Source: Streptomyces sp. CC0208 (GTDB lineage Bacteria; Actinomycetota; Actinomycetes; Streptomycetales; Streptomycetaceae). Taken from it: DNA of 64,000 nucleotides. Numbering within the stretch: position 1 is the stretch's first letter; each line of letters opens with the position of its first letter. The position numbers and the translations under genes were made by a program. Below the pieces are notes generated by a model, which saw nothing but the letters and a program-made list of their open reading frames with translations, was not told the origin of the DNA and searched no databases. The DNA lies in contig NZ_CP031969.1 in the NCBI RefSeq assembly GCF_003443735.1, positions 5,890,001-5,954,000 of the forward strand, read 5' to 3'. This document shows, in pieces, positions 16,168 to 24,932 of the stretch.

Positions 16168-16866
16168 TCAGCGCCCGTCGCCCGCGCTCGGGCCGTAGAG
16201 CGCTGCGATGTCCTTGGACGTGGCCCAACGGCTGTAGGTGGGGGACTGGGGCCAGCCTTCGGGGGAGTCCTGCCATTCCTCCTGGCGGCCGTAGGGGAGG
16301 AGGTCGATCAGGGCGAAGGTGTGGCTGAGCTGCTCGGTGCCGCGGCCGTTGGTGTGCCAGGTGCGGTAGACGGTGTCGCCGTCGCGCAGGAAGACGTTGA
16401 CCGCGAAGCCGCCGTCGGGCGGGGCGCCGACGTCGGTCCCGAAGGGGCTGTTCGCGGTGGAGTACCACGGCATCCTGTTGCCGACCCGCTCCTTGTAGGC
16501 GAGCGCCTCCTCGATCGGGCCCTGGGTGACGATCACGAAGCGTGCGTCGTAGTTGTCCAGGAACTCAAGGCGGGTGTACTGCGAGGTGAAGCCGGTGCAG
16601 CCCGGGCACTGCCACTCCTGGCCGGCGAACCACATGTGGTGGTAGACGATCAGCTGGCTCTTGCCTTCGAAGACGTCCGCCAGGCGGACCGGGCCGTCCT
16701 CGCCCTCCAGGGTGTAGTCGGGCATCTCGACCATCGGCAGGCGACGGCGTTCGGCCGCGACGGCGTCGAGCTCGCGCGTCGCGGCCTTCTCCCGGGCTCG
16801 CAGTTCCTCGAGCCGGTGCTCCCACGTCGCGGCGTCGACGACGGGAGGCAGTGCGTGTGCGGTCAT
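16168..16866 (-). CDS. DUF899 thioredoxin-like protein
   Basis: A 232-aa DUF899-family protein with a thioredoxin-like fold. A charged helical N-terminus (about 15-45) precedes the core (LADVFEGKSQLIVYHHMWF). The peroxidatic-like motif is CPGCTGF, a C-x2-C placed as in AhpC/thioredoxin relatives. WHTNGRGTEQLSHTFALIDLLPYGRQEEWQDSPEGWPQ is the usual C-terminal signature of the family (split here: WHTNGRGTEQL, then LPYGRQEEWQDSP). GAGGGA sits 6 nt before the ATG. The substrate is unknown; an antioxidant or dithiol role is plausible but not proven. Confidence 0.85.
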   Translation of the reverse strand: MTAHALPPVVDAATWEHRLEELRAREKAATRELDAVAAERRRLPMVEMPDYTLEGEDGPVRLADVFEGKSQLIVYHHMWFAGQEWQCPGCTGFTSQYTRLEFLDNYDARFVIVTQGPIEEALAYKERVGNRMPWYSTANSPFGTDVGAPPDGGFAVNVFLRDGDTVYRTWHTNGRGTEQLSHTFALIDLLPYGRQEEWQDSPEGWPQSPTYSRWATSKDIAALYGPSAGDGR

Positions 16867-17029
16867 GGGTCCCTCACAGAGTGCGTAGGCGGCTTTCTCC
16901 TGTGCGAGGGCAGACCCCGTGGGGCTTCGGAATTCATCGGTGGGGGAGGGGGAGAGGTGAGGGGAGGGCCGCTGGGCCGCTGAGAGCGTGGCCCTTCCCC
17001 CGGGGTCTCCCTGCTCCCCCCGGCCCCCG

Positions 17030-17614
17030 CTACTTGCTCACGGCGAAGCGCATCAGGGCCAGTTCGTCGCCCTGCTTGATCTTTCCGGTGGTGTTGATGA
17101 CTTCGAGCTTCCAGGTGGTGCCGACCCGGACCGCCTTGGCGACCGCGCAGCCGTTGTCCGTGGTGAGCATGCTCGGCCAGATGTCGGCGACCTGCTGCGA
17201 GCTGCCGCCGGTGGCGTCGTAGACCTTGAAGCTGATGTTGCGGGCCTTCTGGAAGGAGCTGCCCTTCTTGTAGGCGGCGGCGACGAACACGATCGAGGTG
17301 ATGTGCGGCGGGAGTTTCGCGAACTCGACGGTGACCGTCTCGTCGTCGCCGTCCCCGTGGCCGGTCTGGTTGTCGCCGCTGTGGAGCAGGGAGCCGTTGC
17401 CTATGGGGTCGAGCGAGTCGAGGCCCGCCAGGCGCACCGGGTCGCCGTCGTGCATGGCGATGGCGATCAGGTCGAGGTCCGTGCCGGTCTTGCGGCGGAA
17501 CTTGCCGATCACCCCGCCGCTGGCACCCGCGGTGGGGTCCCAGGAGACCCCTATGGACAGATGGGTCACGCCGTCCAGGTCGGCGGGGCCGTCTTCCTTC
17601 GTAAGCGTAATCAT
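17030..17614 (-). CDS. TerD family protein
   Basis: A 194-aa TerD/CABP-type calcium-binding beta-sandwich protein. Diagnostic stretches are ISIGVSWDP-like (LSIGVSWDP), DLDLIAIAMHDGDPVRL, SLLHSGDNQTGHGDGDDE (the acidic calcium site) and VFVAAAYKKGSSFQ. TerD proteins are linked to tellurite resistance and general envelope stress, and Streptomyces carry many copies. ATG 17614 gives the usual MITLTKEDG start; a GTG five codons upstream is possible. No Shine-Dalgarno is seen, but CACTAT lies 7 nt before this ATG, so the mRNA may be leaderless. The gene stands alone. Confidence 0.92.
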   Translation of the reverse strand: MITLTKEDGPADLDGVTHLSIGVSWDPTAGASGGVIGKFRRKTGTDLDLIAIAMHDGDPVRLAGLDSLDPIGNGSLLHSGDNQTGHGDGDDETVTVEFAKLPPHITSIVFVAAAYKKGSSFQKARNISFKVYDATGGSSQQVADIWPSMLTTDNGCAVAKAVRVGTTWKLEVINTTGKIKQGDELALMRFAVSK

Positions 17615-17708
17615 GGGGACATAGTGCACGGGCTTTCACGTCGTCCGGCACCGCGGGCCCGTGCAAAACCCGTGGCCGGGTGGGTCGGGGCCTCGTCATC
17701 ATGGGGTG

Positions 17709-18236
17709 ATGCCGCAGCTGACCGTGCCCGACGTCCGGTTCCACGCCTCCTACCTCGACGCCGTAAGGGAGTTCACCGAAGCGGGCCAGGACCCGGCCGT
17801 GCTGGAGAGCGGGTGGCTCGGACCGCACGCGGAGGTGTTGCGGGAGCCCGCGGGGTTCGCGGCCTTCGTGGAGATGCTGCGCGCGGAGACGCGGCGGCCG
17901 CGCCGGCCGGACTGGGTGCCGATGACGAACCTCTGGTACGTCGAGGACGACACCTTCCTCGGCAGGCTCTCGATACGGCACCGGCTCACCCCGCACCTGC
18001 TGGAACTCGGCGGCCACATCGGGTACGTGGTCCGCCCCGGCGCCCGGCGCCAGGGACACGCCAAGGCCATGCTCGCGGCCGCCATGCCCGTCTGCCGTCA
18101 ACTCGGCGTCGACCGGGCCCTGGTGACCTGTGACGCCACCAACACGGCGTCTCGTAAGGTGATCGAGGCCAATGGCGGAGAATTCGAGGACCGGCGCGGT
18201 GCAAAGCTGCGGTACTGGATCCGTACGGGGAACTGA
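17709..18236 (+). CDS. GNAT family N-acetyltransferase
   Basis: A 175-aa GNAT acetyltransferase. After a variable N-terminal half containing NLWYVEDDTFLGRLSIRH, motif A for acetyl-CoA reads GYVVRPGARRQGHAKAML, followed by LVTCDATNTASRKVIEANGGEFED, typical of the branch that acetylates small molecules or amino groups. The substrate cannot be predicted. ATG 17709 directly follows GGGGTG; an open frame extends 16 codons further upstream without conserved sequence. It begins about 95 nt from the divergent TerD gene. Confidence 0.88.
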   Translation: MPQLTVPDVRFHASYLDAVREFTEAGQDPAVLESGWLGPHAEVLREPAGFAAFVEMLRAETRRPRRPDWVPMTNLWYVEDDTFLGRLSIRHRLTPHLLELGGHIGYVVRPGARRQGHAKAMLAAAMPVCRQLGVDRALVTCDATNTASRKVIEANGGEFEDRRGAKLRYWIRTGN

Positions 18237-18251
18237 GGCGTCTACGTCGTT

Positions 18252-19439
18252 ATGGACCTGGAGAAGCAGCCCGCGCCGCAGTCGCCCCCGCCCGAGGGAT
18301 GTCTGACCGTCGCGATTCGCATCCCCGTACGCATCGTGGTGCTCGTGCTGGTCGTGCCCGTGCGGCTCGTGTGGGACGCGCTCGTGGTGGTGGGGCGCTT
18401 CCTGCGGGACAGCGTGCTGCGGCCGCTGTGGCGGGCACTGGTCGTCTGGCCCTGCGTGGCCCTGTGGCGCTACCTGGTCGTGCCGTTCGCCAAGGCGGTC
18501 GGATGGCTCGGCAAGGTGCTTCTCGTGATCCCCCTGGTGTGGCTGTACCGGTATGTGCTGACGCCGGTCGGGCACGGCATCGCCTGGACCGTGCGGGGAG
18601 TGGGTGCCGGGCTGGCATGGGTGTACGCGCGCGTGCTCACTCCGGTCGGGCACGGCGTCGTGTGGCTCCTCAAGGGCCTCGGTGCCGGGCTCGTCTGGAT
18701 CTTCACAGTGATCGGGCACGGCATCGCGGCCGTCGTGCGGGGGATCACGTGGGTCCTGCGGGGCATCGTGGCCGGGCTGACGTGGGTGTACGCGCGCATG
18801 TTCACGCCGGTCGGGCACGGGATCGTATGGCTCCTCAAGGGCTTCGGAGCCGTGCTCGCCTGGATCTTCACGCCGGTCGGGCGCGCGATCGTCTGGTGCG
18901 CCAGGGGGCTCGCGTGGCTGGCGAGTGCCGTCGTCACCGGTATCGGTGTCGGCCTGTACTGGATCGCCCGGATCCTGCTCGTGCTGCCCGCCGTCGCCCT
19001 GTGGCGCTGGATCCTCGCGCCCGTGGGAAGAGCCCTCGCCGTCGTCGGCCGGGAGGTGTGGGACGCGCTCGGGCACGCCTGGCGGATCGCCGGGCACATC
19101 TCCCTCGCCGTCGGCCGGTTCCTCGGGACCCTCTTCCGGTGGGTCTTCGTCGAGCCGGTGCGCTGGGTGTACCGCGAGATCCTGACCCCCGTCGGACACG
19201 TGATCCGGGACACGGTGCTGCGTCCCGTCGCCGAGGCCGCGCGCAGTGTGGGCCGCATCACCCGGGCCACGCTCGCCTCCGCCCGGGAGTCCGTACGGCA
19301 GGCCCGGGCCGACGTCCGGCGGATGCTCTTCGGCGCGGACGCGGACACCCGTGAGCGTGAGCTGGTGGCCCGGCGGGAACCGACGGCCGCCGACACACGT
19401 ACTCTTGGTAGCAGTACGACCGCACTCACGAAGGACTGA
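18252..19439 (+). CDS. Unassigned protein with Trp-periodic hydrophobic helix repeats
   Basis: I do not recognise the family. The 395-aa protein is a nearly continuous chain of hydrophobic and amphipathic helix from about residue 20 to 330. A motif TPVGHG or a variant recurs at 104, 130, 152 (TVIGHG), 185, 207 (TPVGRA), 256 (APVGRA) and 312 (TPVGHV). Tryptophans fall at 112, 123, 138, 149, 167, 178, 193, 204 and 215, mostly 11 or 15 apart, the spacing expected of long amphipathic helices. Regular Arg/Lys residues interrupt the hydrophobic face. The last 70 residues are charged. It probably lies in or on the membrane. It precedes the DUF2344 gene closely and may share its transcript. Confidence 0.7.
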   Translation: MDLEKQPAPQSPPPEGCLTVAIRIPVRIVVLVLVVPVRLVWDALVVVGRFLRDSVLRPLWRALVVWPCVALWRYLVVPFAKAVGWLGKVLLVIPLVWLYRYVLTPVGHGIAWTVRGVGAGLAWVYARVLTPVGHGVVWLLKGLGAGLVWIFTVIGHGIAAVVRGITWVLRGIVAGLTWVYARMFTPVGHGIVWLLKGFGAVLAWIFTPVGRAIVWCARGLAWLASAVVTGIGVGLYWIARILLVLPAVALWRWILAPVGRALAVVGREVWDALGHAWRIAGHISLAVGRFLGTLFRWVFVEPVRWVYREILTPVGHVIRDTVLRPVAEAARSVGRITRATLASARESVRQARADVRRMLFGADADTRERELVARREPTAADTRTLGSSTTALTKD

Positions 19440-19487
19440 GCGACACTGGGCAAGCGACAGCCCGAAGGCCCGCCGCCCGCACCGGCG

Positions 19488-20252
19488 GTGCAGCGCATCC
19501 GACTGCGCTACACCAAGCGCGGCCGCCTCCGGTTCACCAGCCACCGTGACTTCCAGCGCGCCTTCGAGCGTGCGCTGCGCCGTGCCGAGGTGCCCATGGC
19601 GTACTCGGCGGGGTTCACGCCGCATCCGAAGGTGTCGTACGCCAATGCCGCACCCACCGGCACGGGCAGTGAGGCGGAGTACCTGGAGATCGCGCTCACG
19701 CAGGCGCGCGACCCGGAGAAGCTGCGGCTCCTCCTCGACGAGTCGCTGCCCGCCGGACTCGACGTCGTCGACGCGGTCGAGGCCCGCACCTCGGGACTCG
19801 CCGACCGGCTCACCGCTTCCGTGTGGGAGCTCAGGCTGGACGGCGTGGACCCGGCCGAGGCCGGGCGCGCGGTCGCCGCGTTCAACTCCGCCGAGGCGGT
19901 CGAGGTCCAGCGCACCACCAAGAACGGCCTGAGGACCTTCGACGCCCGCCCCGCGGTCGTACAACTTGAAACGCACAGTGAACCTGCTGATAGGCCGACC
20001 GACCAGCCCTGTGCGATACTGCGGCTGGTTGTTCGGCACGTGACGCCTGCCGTTCGACCCGACGACGTCCTGTCCGGTCTCCGCGCCGTGGCCGACCTGG
20101 CGCCGCCGGTCCCCGCAGCGGTGACCAGGCTGGCGCAGGGGCTGCTCGATGAAGAGACCGGCACGGTGACCGACCCGCTCGCGCCCGACCGCGAGGCAGT
20201 CGAGGCCCACTCAACGGCCGAAGCGACTGCCACCGCGAAGGCGCCGGCGTAA
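19488..20252 (+). CDS. TIGR03936/DUF2344 family protein
   Basis: The family partner of the TIGR03960 radical SAM protein; in some bacteria the two are fused. The N-terminus carries IRLRYTKRGRLRFTSHRDFQRAFERAL and FTPHPKVSYANAAPTGTGSEAEYLEIAL-type sequence (in parts: RLRFTSHRDFQRAF, SAGFTPHPK). From GTG 19488 it has 254 aa. An in-frame CTG at 19446 would add 14 residues and has a better ribosome binding site (AAGGA, 10 nt upstream), so the true start may be that rare codon. Function is unknown; frequent linkage to RNase E/G and rplU suggests RNA or ribosome maturation. Confidence 0.85.
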   Translation: MQRIRLRYTKRGRLRFTSHRDFQRAFERALRRAEVPMAYSAGFTPHPKVSYANAAPTGTGSEAEYLEIALTQARDPEKLRLLLDESLPAGLDVVDAVEARTSGLADRLTASVWELRLDGVDPAEAGRAVAAFNSAEAVEVQRTTKNGLRTFDARPAVVQLETHSEPADRPTDQPCAILRLVVRHVTPAVRPDDVLSGLRAVADLAPPVPAAVTRLAQGLLDEETGTVTDPLAPDREAVEAHSTAEATATAKAPA

Positions 20253-20515
20253 GGAAGGTCCCGCGAAGGACGGGCGTCGTAGCGCAGCCCTCGTACTCGG
20301 GAGCCACCTGGGTCGGGCGGCGCACCGACCACAAGACTTTCGCCAGGCCGTACCCAACAAGGGCGTACGGAACCGGCGAGACAGGACACAGAGAGCTCCC
20401 GTGCGGCGCCCGCGCCCCGGACGGCGGCACCGCGCATCGCGCGAGCCGCGGACGTCACCGGCATCTTCGCCGGACCAGGCGCGGCGCCCGGGAGCCTGAC
20501 GGGAGACAAGCCCGC

Positions 20516-23500
20516 ATGCTCGAACCGACCGAACCCATCGAGGGTTCCGAACAGAACACCCCGAGCGACACCCTGCCGCCGCGTCGTCGGCGCCGTGCCG
20601 CGTCCAGGCCGGCGGGACCGCCGGTCGCCGCCCCGGGCGGCGAGGAGGTCGTCGCTCCGGCCATACCGGTCGCGGAGGCCGAGGACCTCGTCACCGACGA
20701 GGAGGAGAAGCTCGACGAGAACGTCGAGAACACCCAGAGCCCCCAGGCGGAGGAGCCGGCCGAGGCCGCCGCGCCCGCCGGGCGTCCGCGTCGGCGTGCG
20801 ACGCGCCGGGCGTCCGCCCCGGCCGGGGCGCCTGCGGCGGCTGAGGCCGCCGAGACCGTGGTGCCTGCGGTGGCCGCCGAGGCGCCCGCCGAGACCGCGG
20901 CCGCGGACAGCGCGCCCGCCGTCGAGGACGCGGCTCCGCCCGCCGGGCGTACCCGTCGGCGCGCGACCCGTCGGGTGTCCGCGCCCGCCGGTGAGGCCGC
21001 AGTCGGTGAGGCCGCCGAGACCGTGGTGACCGCCGAGACGCCTGCCGCGGCCGAGAGTGCCGAGGAGGCACCCGCTGCCGAGACCGCCGCGCCCGCCGGG
21101 CGTACGCGCCGCCGCGCCTCGCGCCGCGCCGCCGCACCCGCCGGTGCTCCGGAGGCCGCTGAGTCCGTGGCCGCGGCGCCTGCCGCCGTCGAGGTCGCCG
21201 AGACGGTCGAGCCGGCGGTCGCGGAAGCGCCCGCCGAGACCGTCGATGCCGAGGACGCGAGCCCGCGTCGTACCCGCCGCCGTGCCACGCGTCGCGTCTC
21301 CGCGCCTGCCGGTGCCCCCGAGGGCGAGGCCGTCGAGGCCGCGCCGTCCGAGCCGGTTGCCGAGGTCCCCGCCGTGCAGGAACCCACCGCTGAGGCCCCC
21401 GTCGAGGAGGCCGCCCCGCGTCGTGGCCGTCGCCGGTCCGTCCGTCAGGCCGCCACCGGGTTCTCCGAGCCCGCCCGGCGCGGTGCCGCGGCCGTCGCCG
21501 ATGCCGAGGAGGAGGACGGGTCGCCGCGTCGGCCCGCGCGGCCCGCGGTCGCCGTGTTCCAGGCGCCCGTCTTCACCGAGCCGCAGTTCCAGACCCCGCA
21601 GCGGGCCGCCGCCGAGGCCGCCGCGGAGGCGGAGGCCGGGCAGAGCGAGCCGGACGAGGCCGTCGAGTCCGCCGAGCCGGTCGAGGAGGTCGCCGAGGAG
21701 CAGACCGGGTCGCGGCGCCGCCGCAGGCGCCGGGGTGCCGGTGACGAGCCCGAGGTGCGGGAGACCGCCGCCGAGACCGTCGTGGAGGAAGAGGAGACGG
21801 ACGAGGCCGCCGAGGACTCCGCCGACGGGGACGACAGCGAGGAGTCCGGGTCGCGGCGTCGCCGTCGGCGCGGTGGCCGTCGCCGTCGTCGCGGCGAGTC
21901 CCCCGAGGCCTCCGGTGACGAGGACGCGGAGGACTCCGACGAAGCCGCCGAGGACACGGGGCGGTCCGCGCAGGACGAGGACGACACCGAGCACGACGAC
22001 GAGGACGACGAGGACGCCCGTTCGGACGAGTCCGGCGGCTCCAGTTCCAGCAGCCGTCGCCGCCGTCGCCGCAGGCGTCGGGCCGGTGACTCCTCCGTCG
22101 ACGCCGAGCCCGGTGACGGCGACCCGGAGCGGACCGTCGTCAAGGTGCGCGAGCCGCGCGCGAAGGCCGAGCCGTCCGACGAGGTGCAGTCCATCAAGGG
22201 CTCGACCCGTCTGGAGGCCAAGAAGCAGCGCCGTCGTGAGGGCCGTGAGCAGGGGCGTCGCCGCGTCCCGATCATCACCGAGGCCGAGTTCCTGGCCCGC
22301 CGTGAGGCCGTCGAGCGCGTGATGGTCGTCCGGCAGAGCGGTGAGCGCACCCAGATCGGCGTCCTCGAGGACGGTGTGCTCGTCGAGCACTACGTCAACA
22401 AGGAGCAGGCCACCTCGTACGTCGGCAACGTCTACCTGGGCAAGGTCCAGAACGTACTGCCGTCGATGGAGGCCGCCTTCATCGACATCGGCAAGGGCCG
22501 CAACGCGGTGCTGTACGCCGGTGAGGTCAACTTCGAGGCGCTGGGCATGGCCAACGGGCCGCGCCGCATCGAGTCCGCGCTCAAGTCCGGCCAGCCCGTG
22601 CTCGTCCAGGTGACGAAGGACCCGATCGGGCACAAGGGCGCGCGTCTGACCAGCCAGGTCTCCCTCCCGGGCCGCTACCTCGTGTACGTCCCCGAGGGCT
22701 CCATGACCGGCATCAGCCGCAAGCTGCCCGACACCGAGCGCGCGCGTCTGAAGACCATCCTCAAGAAGATCGTCCCCGAGGACGCGGGCGTCATCGTGCG
22801 CACCGCCGCCGAGGGCGCGAGCGAGGACGAGCTGCGCCGCGACGTCGAGCGGCTGCAGGGTCAGTGGGAGGACATCCAGAAGAAGGCCAAGAGCGGCAAC
22901 GCCCCGACGCTGCTCTACGGCGAGCCGGACATGACCGTCCGGGTCGTCCGCGACATCTTCAACGAGGACTTCTCCAAGGTCGTCGTCAGCGGTGACGAGG
23001 GCTGGGAGACCATCCACGGATACGTCTCGCACGTCGCGCCCGACCTGGCCGACCGGCTCCAGAGGTGGACCTCCGAGGTCGACGTCTTCGCCACGTACCG
23101 GATCGACGAGCAGCTCGCCAAGGCTCTGGACCGCAAGGTCTGGCTGCCCAGTGGCGGTTCGCTGGTGATCGACCGGACCGAGGCGATGGTCGTCGTCGAC
23201 GTCAACACCGGCAAGTTCACCGGCCAGGGCGGCAACCTGGAGGAGACGGTCACCAGGAACAACCTGGAGGCGGCCGAGGAGATCGTGCGTCAGCTCAGGC
23301 TGCGCGACCTCGGCGGCATCATCGTCATCGACTTCATCGACATGGTCCTGGAGTCCAACCGGGACCTGGTGCTCAGGCGTCTGCTGGAGTGCCTTGGCCG
23401 GGACCGGACCAAGCACCAGGTCGCCGAGGTCACCTCGCTGGGCCTGGTCCAGATGACCCGCAAGCGGGTCGGCCAGGGCCTGCTGGAGTCCTTCTCGGAG

Positions 23501-24721
23501 ACCTGCGTCCACTGCAACGGCCGCGGTGTCATCGTGCACATGGAGACGCCGACCTCCGCCGGTGGCGGCGGCAAGCGCAAGAAGCGCGGGCGCGGCGGCG
23601 ACGGGCACGAGCACACCCACGAGGCCGCGGCCGTCGTGGAGGCGCCGGAGGACATCGAGGTCGAGACCGAGGCGGAGCTCGCCGCCGAGGTGGCCGAGCC
23701 GATCGCCCTCACGCCCACCGAGTTCGCCCCCGACGAGGAGCTGTACAGCAGCGTCGCCGAGGCGGAGGCCGCGGCCACGCGCGGGCGTGGCCGTCGCAGG
23801 GCGAGCCGCCGGGCGTCCGCGCCGGCCGGTGCCCCGCGGGGCGGAGGGTCGCGCAGGTCGGGTGGTGCCGAGGCGCCGGCCGACCAGGAGAGCCCGGTCT
23901 CCGAGGACGTCGAGGTCCCGACGGCTCAGGCCGTACCGGCCGAGGCGGAGATCGCGCGTCCGGTGCAGCCGGAGACGGCCGCCGAGGCGCAGGCCGAGCC
24001 GGTCGCCGCGGAGGACCCGGTGGTCGAGGCGGCTCCCGTGAGTGAGCCCGCCGCCGACGAGGCCGCTCCCAAGGGTCGTACCCGTCGCAGGGCCACCCGC
24101 AGGGCGTCGGCTCCGGCCGGTTCCCCGGCGGGTGCCGAGGCGGCCGTGGTGACGGTCGCCGAGGCCGCGCCGGTGGTCGAGGCGCAGGCCGAGGAGGTCC
24201 CGGTGGCCGTGTCGGCCGAGCCCGAGGTCGTCGCCGAGAGCGCCGCTCCGGCCCGTCCGCGTCGCCGTGCCGTCCGCAAGGCCACCGCGCCCACCGCGTC
24301 CGAGGAAACGGCCGTCGTGGTCGAGGCGCAGGCCGAGGAGGTCCCGGTGGCCGTGTCGGCCGAGCCCGAGGTCGTCGCCGAGAGCGCCGCTCCGGCCCGT
24401 CCGCGTCGCCGTGCCGTCCGCAAGGCCACCGCGCCCACCGCGTCCGAGGAAACGGCCGTCGTGGTCGTGCCGTCGGTCGAGACGCCGGTCGACGTGGAGG
24501 AGCCCGCCGAGGAGGCGGCTCCGGCCAAGAAGACGGCCCGCAAGACGGCCAAGAAGGCCACGGCGAAGAAGGCCGCGACCAAGAAGACCGCTGCCAAGAA
24601 GACGGTCGCGAAGAAGACCGCCGCCAAGAAGACGACCGCGAAGAAGGCGGCGGCCAAGAAGACGGTGGCGGCCGAGCAGCAGTCGCCGGGGTCCGTCTCC
24701 ACCCAGGCCGACGAGGCCTGA
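20516..24721 (+). CDS. rne: Ribonuclease E/G with long repetitive extensions
   Basis: Endoribonuclease for mRNA turnover and rRNA/tRNA processing. At 1401 aa it is far longer than E. coli RNase E. The catalytic core is about residues 590-1010: S1 domain (QIGVLEDGVLVEHYV, SYVGNVYLGKVQNVLPSME in parts), the metal-binding Asp residues D895 (VVDVNTG) and D939 (VIDFIDM), and the Zn-link C997-x2-C1000. Both extensions are low-complexity: Ala/Glu/Val-rich runs broken by basic blocks of the form RRRATRR-SAPAG (four before the core, two after, plus two RRRAVRKATAP blocks), acidic patches near 430-520, and a KKTAAKK-type Lys tail. The moderately strong GGGAG ribosome site and a 263-nt leader precede it. 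Confidence 0.95.
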   Translation: MLEPTEPIEGSEQNTPSDTLPPRRRRRAASRPAGPPVAAPGGEEVVAPAIPVAEAEDLVTDEEEKLDENVENTQSPQAEEPAEAAAPAGRPRRRATRRASAPAGAPAAAEAAETVVPAVAAEAPAETAAADSAPAVEDAAPPAGRTRRRATRRVSAPAGEAAVGEAAETVVTAETPAAAESAEEAPAAETAAPAGRTRRRASRRAAAPAGAPEAAESVAAAPAAVEVAETVEPAVAEAPAETVDAEDASPRRTRRRATRRVSAPAGAPEGEAVEAAPSEPVAEVPAVQEPTAEAPVEEAAPRRGRRRSVRQAATGFSEPARRGAAAVADAEEEDGSPRRPARPAVAVFQAPVFTEPQFQTPQRAAAEAAAEAEAGQSEPDEAVESAEPVEEVAEEQTGSRRRRRRRGAGDEPEVRETAAETVVEEEETDEAAEDSADGDDSEESGSRRRRRRGGRRRRRGESPEASGDEDAEDSDEAAEDTGRSAQDEDDTEHDDEDDEDARSDESGGSSSSSRRRRRRRRRAGDSSVDAEPGDGDPERTVVKVREPRAKAEPSDEVQSIKGSTRLEAKKQRRREGREQGRRRVPIITEAEFLARREAVERVMVVRQSGERTQIGVLEDGVLVEHYVNKEQATSYVGNVYLGKVQNVLPSMEAAFIDIGKGRNAVLYAGEVNFEALGMANGPRRIESALKSGQPVLVQVTKDPIGHKGARLTSQVSLPGRYLVYVPEGSMTGISRKLPDTERARLKTILKKIVPEDAGVIVRTAAEGASEDELRRDVERLQGQWEDIQKKAKSGNAPTLLYGEPDMTVRVVRDIFNEDFSKVVVSGDEGWETIHGYVSHVAPDLADRLQRWTSEVDVFATYRIDEQLAKALDRKVWLPSGGSLVIDRTEAMVVVDVNTGKFTGQGGNLEETVTRNNLEAAEEIVRQLRLRDLGGIIVIDFIDMVLESNRDLVLRRLLECLGRDRTKHQVAEVTSLGLVQMTRKRVGQGLLESFSETCVHCNGRGVIVHMETPTSAGGGGKRKKRGRGGDGHEHTHEAAAVVEAPEDIEVETEAELAAEVAEPIALTPTEFAPDEELYSSVAEAEAAATRGRGRRRASRRASAPAGAPRGGGSRRSGGAEAPADQESPVSEDVEVPTAQAVPAEAEIARPVQPETAAEAQAEPVAAEDPVVEAAPVSEPAADEAAPKGRTRRRATRRASAPAGSPAGAEAAVVTVAEAAPVVEAQAEEVPVAVSAEPEVVAESAAPARPRRRAVRKATAPTASEETAVVVEAQAEEVPVAVSAEPEVVAESAAPARPRRRAVRKATAPTASEETAVVVVPSVETPVDVEEPAEEAAPAKKTARKTAKKATAKKAATKKTAAKKTVAKKTAAKKTTAKKAAAKKTVAAEQQSPGSVSTQADEA
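24173..24460 (+). repeat. Exact 144-bp tandem duplication inside rne
   Basis: 24173-24316 and 24317-24460 are identical base for base, adding 48 residues in frame. Each unit encodes VVEAQAEEVPVAVSAEPEV through to the basic RPRRRAVRKA block. Zero divergence implies a recent slippage or unequal crossover event. Confidence 0.97.
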
Positions 24722-24757
24722 CGGACGGTCACCGCATAATTTCAGCCGTCTGAAGAT

Positions 24758-24793
24758 CGAAATCCGCCCTTGGTTCGCCTGGGGCGGATTTCG
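24758..24793 (+). terminator. Hairpin after rne
   Basis: A perfect 12-bp stem (CGAAATCCGCCC with GGGCGGATTTCG) around a 12-nt loop, 37 nt after the rne stop. No U-run follows, as is common in Streptomyces. It separates rne from the rhamnose operon. Confidence 0.75.
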
Positions 24794-24932
24794 TGATTCT
24801 GTGGGTATTGCGTCCGACGGAAAGTTGTCAACCGGTGATCGATCATGTGAATGGCCGGTGAATCCCCGGCCTGTCCCCAGGGTTATGATGTGAGCCGAGA
24901 TTGACGCTTAATTTAGACAAATAGGGATTTTC

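Noticed and set aside
20760..21330. Regular repeats in the rne 5' region considered as CRISPR or VNTR non-coding DNA
   Set aside because: The repeats keep a reading frame, differ in spacing and encode the RRRATRR-SAPAG blocks; no spacer-repeat structure or cas genes exist anywhere in the window.
24901..24932. TTGACG just upstream of rfbA as a -35 element
   Set aside because: No -10 hexamer lies 16-19 nt downstream before the start codon; TATGAT further upstream is the better candidate although its own -35 is weak.
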